Source of the DNA: Treponema sp.
GTDB taxonomy: Bacteria; Spirochaetota; Spirochaetia; Treponematales; Breznakiellaceae
Reading direction: 5' to 3'
Assembly: GCA_031283905.1 (NCBI GenBank)
Contig: JAITAW010000313.1
Span: 1 to 7,672 of the forward strand
DNA length: 7,672 nt
Of this stretch, positions 3,789 to 7,672 are shown piece after piece. Position 1 is the first letter of the stretch. Each line of letters opens with the position of its first letter. The translations under genes were made by a program, and so were the position numbers. The notes under the pieces were generated by a model. The model searched no databases. It was given only the letters and a program-made list of their open reading frames with translations, and was not told the DNA's origin.

Positions 3789-5561
3789 ATGGATGAAAAT
3801 AAGCAGTTTAACAAACTGGCTTCCTCATTATCTATAGAGGAGCGGAACGATCTTCTTAAAAAGCTGGCGGGTCAATCAACGCTTTCTCACGAACCTCTCT
3901 ATGATGATGATAAAGTTGAATCTTCAGTTAAAACAATAGAATCGCAATATCAAACATTGCCATGGTATAAGCATCTTTTACTGTTTATACTGAGCTTTTT
4001 CAAAAACAAATCCGCGATAAAAGTGTACGAAAATAGATTGATTTCAAAAATAGGGCAAGAGATAGAAACCAAATGCCCAGGCTATTTCAATTACCGGAAC
4101 CTCCTGTTACTTCCGCTTTTCCACAAAGCACTTACGGAGCTTAAAGTCAATGTACGGTTTTTCAAAGACGCCCTTGACACAGGACTCAACAAGGATAGAG
4201 GCGCTTTTTATGCGTTCCTTGGTTCTTTAGAGATGGGAGATGTCCATAAAAGACTGGAAGAAGAGATAACGCCTTCGTGTCTTTCCTCCAAGCATCCTGA
4301 AAAAAACGAATCGGAACTCAAGCACATAGCCATAGGTTTAATGGAAGACGCTTTTGCGGCCATCAACGAGGAGCAGCGCAATGCAATGTACCAACATGCC
4401 CGCGTGTTGAGTTGCCTTAAAGAATTATCTTTTTTCCTGTTTGATCGGATTCTCTACGCCTTTGCAAATGATCCGGCGGCGGGCGGCATGACCTGTTCCA
4501 TAAGCGTGGTGAGAGATCAACTCGCAACGCTGAACAACATCCTGTACTCCCTTAAAACGCCTCCGTCGATATCCTTGCTTGAATCATTGTTTGTCTTTAC
4601 TCTCCAGGAACAGGCGGGAAAAGAAGATATTGACATACAAAATGAAAGCAAAACCCTCCTGTCCTCAGCGGAAAACTCTCTGGCGACTATCCGTGAATTC
4701 AATAAAACCGTTCTCCTGACTCTGATACTCAAAGTGGCAAACCGGAATACGGCTCTCAGCCCGTCCGTGATTAGCGGCGGCGAAGACTGGATTACGATAT
4801 ACCGCGACTATTGGAAACAGCGCATAGAACAGTTATTTGATGATTATGCGAAAGCAAAACACCAGCGGGAGCTGCTCGACTCTTTCCGGTGCTTCCTGAA
4901 AGGAACGCCGCTCAAAACCCTGGAGTACACAAAATCGGAAAACAATCCGGACGGAATTTCGATACGAGCGGACTACGCTCTTGCATTTCTTCGGACGTTC
5001 CATTCGATTGTTTTTATAGCCGATGTCAACAATGCGATTCGTTCCATTTTGCTGGAAGGGGAATTTTCCAAGCGGGAAAACAGGGTATTGTTTACGGAAA
5101 GTTACAATGATCTTATGAAGCTTGAAGAGGATATAAAGCGGTTTGAGGCGGAAATTGCGCCAAATGGAGAAATTGGAAAACAGTACGCCATTGCCATGTC
5201 GGATATGTCGCTTACAAACAGGCGGCGCAAAGTACATGTCGTGGTTGAAGCGGTAAATGAAACGGCGTTTGAAATCGTAAGCGGGGCAAAAAAGGCGCTT
5301 GAAAATATGCTTATTATCTTGCAAGGTATTACCAAAAAAGACCCGGACGGCAAAAACGAGATGCTCTCCAATATATACAAATTTACCGGGAAACCGCTAC
5401 CAACGACGCTTTTGAATGTATCTGGAACTGCCGTATCGACGATGCCTGCTTTTACGCCAAAAGGCGTCGCCTTCTTTAACGGCATCAATGATGCCATACA
5501 AAATTTGCGGCAAGCCTCGCTCATTCTTGACAATATCGAAACGCTGAACTTGGGATCATGA
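3789..5561 (+). CDS. Conserved spirochaetal protein of unknown function, 590 residues
   Basis: A long soluble-looking, mostly helical protein starting MDENKQFNKLASSLSIEERN. From memory it resembles the spirochaete family catalogued as DUF5312; this is unchecked. Visible parts are an N-terminal SLSIEERNDLLKKL helix, a short hydrophobic stretch WYKHLLLFILSFF (residues 59-71, too short for a sure membrane span), long helical repeats rich in Leu, Glu and Lys, and a C-terminal part ending LDNIETLNLGS. No catalytic motif, signal peptide or lipobox is seen. An in-frame ATG at 3768 would add MNVYSKV, but it lies upstream of the predicted transcription start and lacks an SD, so 3789 is preferred. The stop TGA overlaps the next gene's ATG as ATGA, so translation is probably coupled. 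It heads the operon with the YfiH-family gene and argS. Confidence 0.85.
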   Translation: MDENKQFNKLASSLSIEERNDLLKKLAGQSTLSHEPLYDDDKVESSVKTIESQYQTLPWYKHLLLFILSFFKNKSAIKVYENRLISKIGQEIETKCPGYFNYRNLLLLPLFHKALTELKVNVRFFKDALDTGLNKDRGAFYAFLGSLEMGDVHKRLEEEITPSCLSSKHPEKNESELKHIAIGLMEDAFAAINEEQRNAMYQHARVLSCLKELSFFLFDRILYAFANDPAAGGMTCSISVVRDQLATLNNILYSLKTPPSISLLESLFVFTLQEQAGKEDIDIQNESKTLLSSAENSLATIREFNKTVLLTLILKVANRNTALSPSVISGGEDWITIYRDYWKQRIEQLFDDYAKAKHQRELLDSFRCFLKGTPLKTLEYTKSENNPDGISIRADYALAFLRTFHSIVFIADVNNAIRSILLEGEFSKRENRVLFTESYNDLMKLEEDIKRFEAEIAPNGEIGKQYAIAMSDMSLTNRRRKVHVVVEAVNETAFEIVSGAKKALENMLIILQGITKKDPDGKNEMLSNIYKFTGKPLPTTLLNVSGTAVSTMPAFTPKGVAFFNGINDAIQNLRQASLILDNIETLNLGS

Positions 5562-6358
5562 AAGAAAAGACTGCCGTTTTGTGTCCCTTCTCTCTTTTTG
5601 ATATACATGATGACGCGTTCTTTTTCCCGTTTTTTTTTGAAGGCAAACCGGTGTCAGGCATTTCATGTATGCTTTCCGTCCGCATCGCGGGTAACATGGA
5701 TGTACGGGAAACCGGACGCAGAAACGCCTTTTTACAAAAAATCGGCGTTGACCCCACAAAGACCTTCGCCTGTTCGCAGACCCATTCGCAAAACGTTGCC
5801 GTGATTGACGGCGATCATTCCGTTGAAAGTGTGCGCGATGCGGACGGGCTTGCAAGCGGAGCGGACGGCGTTGCGGCCAACGTGTATCTTTCGGTTACTG
5901 TGGCTGATTGCCTGCCGGCGTATATGTTTGACATGGAGACCGGCGCTTTCAGCGTTGTTCATTCGGGATGGAAAGGAACCGGCATTGTGTTGAACGCGCT
6001 TAAAAGCATGAATGCGGAGGCGCATCCCGAAACGGTGTGCGCGGTATTGGGTCCCTGTATATGCGGGGATTGCTACCATGTTGATGATGAGCGGCGGCGT
6101 ATTTTTGAGGCGCGATTCGGTTGCGAGGCGCACGATTCGTCTGCCGAATACCCGCTCGGCGGCGTGGTAAAAGGCGATTGTCTTGACTTGAAGGCGGCGA
6201 ACGCGGCGCTTTTGGTGAACGTCGGCGTACGAAACATTGCGTATTGTGAAAACTGTACATTTACCGATGAACGGCTCGGTTCTTTCCGCCGTGAAGGGAA
6301 GAATTTCACCAAAATGATGGCGGTGATAGGAAGAAGTTGTCATGTTCATTCACTATAA
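5558..6358 (+). CDS. pgeF: PgeF/YfiH (LACC1-like) family protein
   Basis: A 266-residue member of the laccase-domain family formerly called multicopper polyphenol oxidases. Family members act on purine nucleosides, and E. coli PgeF is linked to removing wrongly inserted serine from peptidoglycan precursors; which activity applies here is not visible. The three metal-site residues are present: His76 in QTHSQNV, Cys118 in VADCLP and His135 in HSGWKGT. GPCICGDCYHV at about 158-168 matches the GPxIxxCCYEV block, and the C-terminal CTFTDERLGSFRREG matches the family end. The N-terminal FFFPFFFEGKPVSG leads into the fold with no signal peptide, so it is cytosolic. The ATG overlaps the previous stop by 4 bases and has only a weak GGGA upstream, implying coupling. 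The 3' end overlaps argS by 17 bases. Confidence 0.93.
   Translation: MKEKTAVLCPFSLFDIHDDAFFFPFFFEGKPVSGISCMLSVRIAGNMDVRETGRRNAFLQKIGVDPTKTFACSQTHSQNVAVIDGDHSVESVRDADGLASGADGVAANVYLSVTVADCLPAYMFDMETGAFSVVHSGWKGTGIVLNALKSMNAEAHPETVCAVLGPCICGDCYHVDDERRRIFEARFGCEAHDSSAEYPLGGVVKGDCLDLKAANAALLVNVGVRNIAYCENCTFTDERLGSFRREGKNFTKMMAVIGRSCHVHSL
6328..6333 (+). promoter_or_regulatory. Ribosome binding site of argS
   Basis: AGGAAG, 8 bases before the ATG at 6342, inside the end of the YfiH-family gene. It decides the argS start. Confidence 0.65.
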
Positions 6359-7672
6359 AGAAATATGGAAACAAAAAATTGCGGACGCAATCAACGCGCT
6401 ACTCGTGGAAAACGGTCTGCCGGAAACGGTCGCCGCGTCCGGCATAGTCGCGGAAATTCCGCCCCAATCCGATATGGGCGATCTCGGCTTTCCCATGTTC
6501 GCGTATGCAAAGCTCCTGCGCAAGGCGCCGCCGCAGATAGCGCAAGCCTTGCTTGAGAAACTCGCCTCCAATGCCGGATCGGGAGTCGCCAAGGCCATGG
6601 GACCCTATGTGAACGTCTTTCTTGATCGTGCCGAGACTGTCCGTGAACTGCTCAAAAAAGCCGCTTGGGGGGAAAAAGAAGGCTTCGGCAAGCCTAACAC
6701 GCTTAAAGGCGCGCGAATAATGCTGGAGTTTTCCAGCCCCAACACTAACAAACCCCTGCATTTGGGACATTTACGCAACGACATACTGGGAGAAAGCATG
6801 TCCCGCATTTTGGCGGCGTGCGGCGCGGATGTCCGCAAGGTGTGCATCATCAATGACCGGGGCGTACATATCTGTAAATCCATGCTGGCGTATCAAACGT
6901 ACGGCGATGACAAAAGCCCGGAAAGTGAACACATCAAAAGCGATCACTTTGTGGGAGAGTGGAACGTACGGTTCAACCAGATGAGCAAGGAAGATCCCGG
7001 CGCTGAGGAAAAAGCTCAGGATATGTTGCGTAAATGGGAGTCCGGCGATGAGGAAGTGACGGCTCTGTGGAAAAAAATGAACGAATGGGCTATCAAAGGC
7101 ATGAAGAAAACTTACAAACGCACCGGCGTTTCCTTTGATGCCTACTACTTCGAGAGCAAGACCTATGTGCTCGGCAAAGACGAAATTGCGAAAGGGCTGG
7201 AGAAAGGCGTTTTCTACAAGGCTGACGATGGAGCTGTTATGGTAGACCTCTCCACGGAAGGGCTTGGCGAAAAGGCGCTATTGCGCAAGGACGGCACGTC
7301 TATTTACATCACCCAAGATATTGGCACTGCGATTTTCAGGTATGAGGACTGGGCTTTTGACCGCCTTATCTACGTGGTGGGATCGGAACAACAACACCAT
7401 TTCAAGGCGCTTTTCAGCATCTTGGATAAACTAGACTACGAATGGGCGAAAAACCTGTACCATTTGAGCTACGGCATGGTGAATTTGCCAGAAGGCAAGA
7501 TGAAAAGCCGTGAAGGCACGGTTGTTGACGCGGACGATCTTCTTGACAGTCTGAAAGAAATGGCGCTTCAGGAAATAAAAGGGAAAGAACGGGAAGAGGC
7601 AGTCGGCGATCCTGATGAAATTGCCGAAAAAGTAGCCCTGGGCGCGTTGCACTACTACCTTTTACAGGTGAG
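6342..7672 (+). CDS. argS: Arginyl-tRNA synthetase, N-terminal 443 residues (runs off right edge)
   Basis: A class I synthetase that charges tRNA-Arg in the cytosol. The N-terminal Add1 domain (about 1-110) includes SDMGDLGF, typical of ArgS. The catalytic core starts near 125 with EFSSPNTNKPLHLGHLRN; the HIGH-type signature is HLGH at 140-143. Then come CIINDRGVH, the tRNA/arginine segment ITQDIGTA with RYEDW, and LIYVVGSEQQHH. The second signature is KMKSREGTVVDADD (386-399), the KMKSR form found in one ArgS lineage instead of KMSKS. The frame is open to the window end in the region leading to the anticodon-binding domain, so only the C-terminal part (roughly 130-150 residues for a usual length near 580-590) is missing. 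It overlaps the YfiH-family gene by 17 bases in another frame and has its own SD. Confidence 0.96.
   Translation, partial: MFIHYKEIWKQKIADAINALLVENGLPETVAASGIVAEIPPQSDMGDLGFPMFAYAKLLRKAPPQIAQALLEKLASNAGSGVAKAMGPYVNVFLDRAETVRELLKKAAWGEKEGFGKPNTLKGARIMLEFSSPNTNKPLHLGHLRNDILGESMSRILAACGADVRKVCIINDRGVHICKSMLAYQTYGDDKSPESEHIKSDHFVGEWNVRFNQMSKEDPGAEEKAQDMLRKWESGDEEVTALWKKMNEWAIKGMKKTYKRTGVSFDAYYFESKTYVLGKDEIAKGLEKGVFYKADDGAVMVDLSTEGLGEKALLRKDGTSIYITQDIGTAIFRYEDWAFDRLIYVVGSEQQHHFKALFSILDKLDYEWAKNLYHLSYGMVNLPEGKMKSREGTVVDADDLLDSLKEMALQEIKGKEREEAVGDPDEIAEKVALGALHYYLLQV

Noticed and set aside
4833..5608. Minus-strand frames of 163 and 168 codons opposite the 590-residue gene
   Set aside because: No recognisable domain or SD, and the plus-strand frame is continuous, coupled to its neighbour and protein-like.
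5732..6349. 205-codon minus-strand frame opposite the YfiH-family gene
   Set aside because: It has no family resemblance, and the plus strand carries all the expected YfiH motifs.

Overview
The window looks like a spirochaete chromosome, most likely Treponema or a close relative with roughly 50% GC. This is inferred from remembered family resemblance: the cmk-rpsA pair, a long uncharacterised protein and a 96-residue protein that both look spirochaetal, and an arginyl-tRNA synthetase with the KMKSR-type loop. No database search was possible. Nothing points to a phage, an insertion sequence or a CRISPR array.

Left half, minus strand (about 3130 down to 1). A 96-residue conserved hypothetical gene has its own sigma70-type promoter and Shine-Dalgarno (SD) site. 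A gap of about 200 bases follows, then cmk (CMP kinase), which overlaps rpsA (ribosomal protein S1, six S1 domains) by 8 bases. The N-terminus of a GAF-domain protein runs off the left edge. Middle, plus strand: a strong promoter drives tRNA-Gln(CUG), with tRNA-Glu(CUC) downstream. Right half, plus strand (3789 to the end): a 590-residue uncharacterised gene, a PgeF/YfiH-family gene and the first 443 codons of argS form a tight operon with overlaps of 4 and 17 bases.

The most notable pattern is in the start regions. cmk and the 590-residue gene each have a sigma70-like promoter with a 17-base spacer whose -10 hexamer ends exactly 6 bases before the start codon, and neither has an SD. That geometry predicts leaderless mRNAs. 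It also moves the start of the 590-residue gene from 3768 to 3789. The GAF gene may be a third case, with a perfect extended -10 four bases before its ATG. rpsA, argS and the 96-residue gene have normal SD sites.

Other points are a 12-bp GUAA-tetraloop hairpin that carries the stop codon of the 96-residue gene in its loop, an unexplained plus-strand unit (small RNA or small ORF) in the gap before cmk, and a start-less protein-like reading frame divergent from the 590-residue gene. Most of the content serves translation (S1, two tRNAs, ArgS), with CMP recycling and a YfiH-type enzyme alongside.
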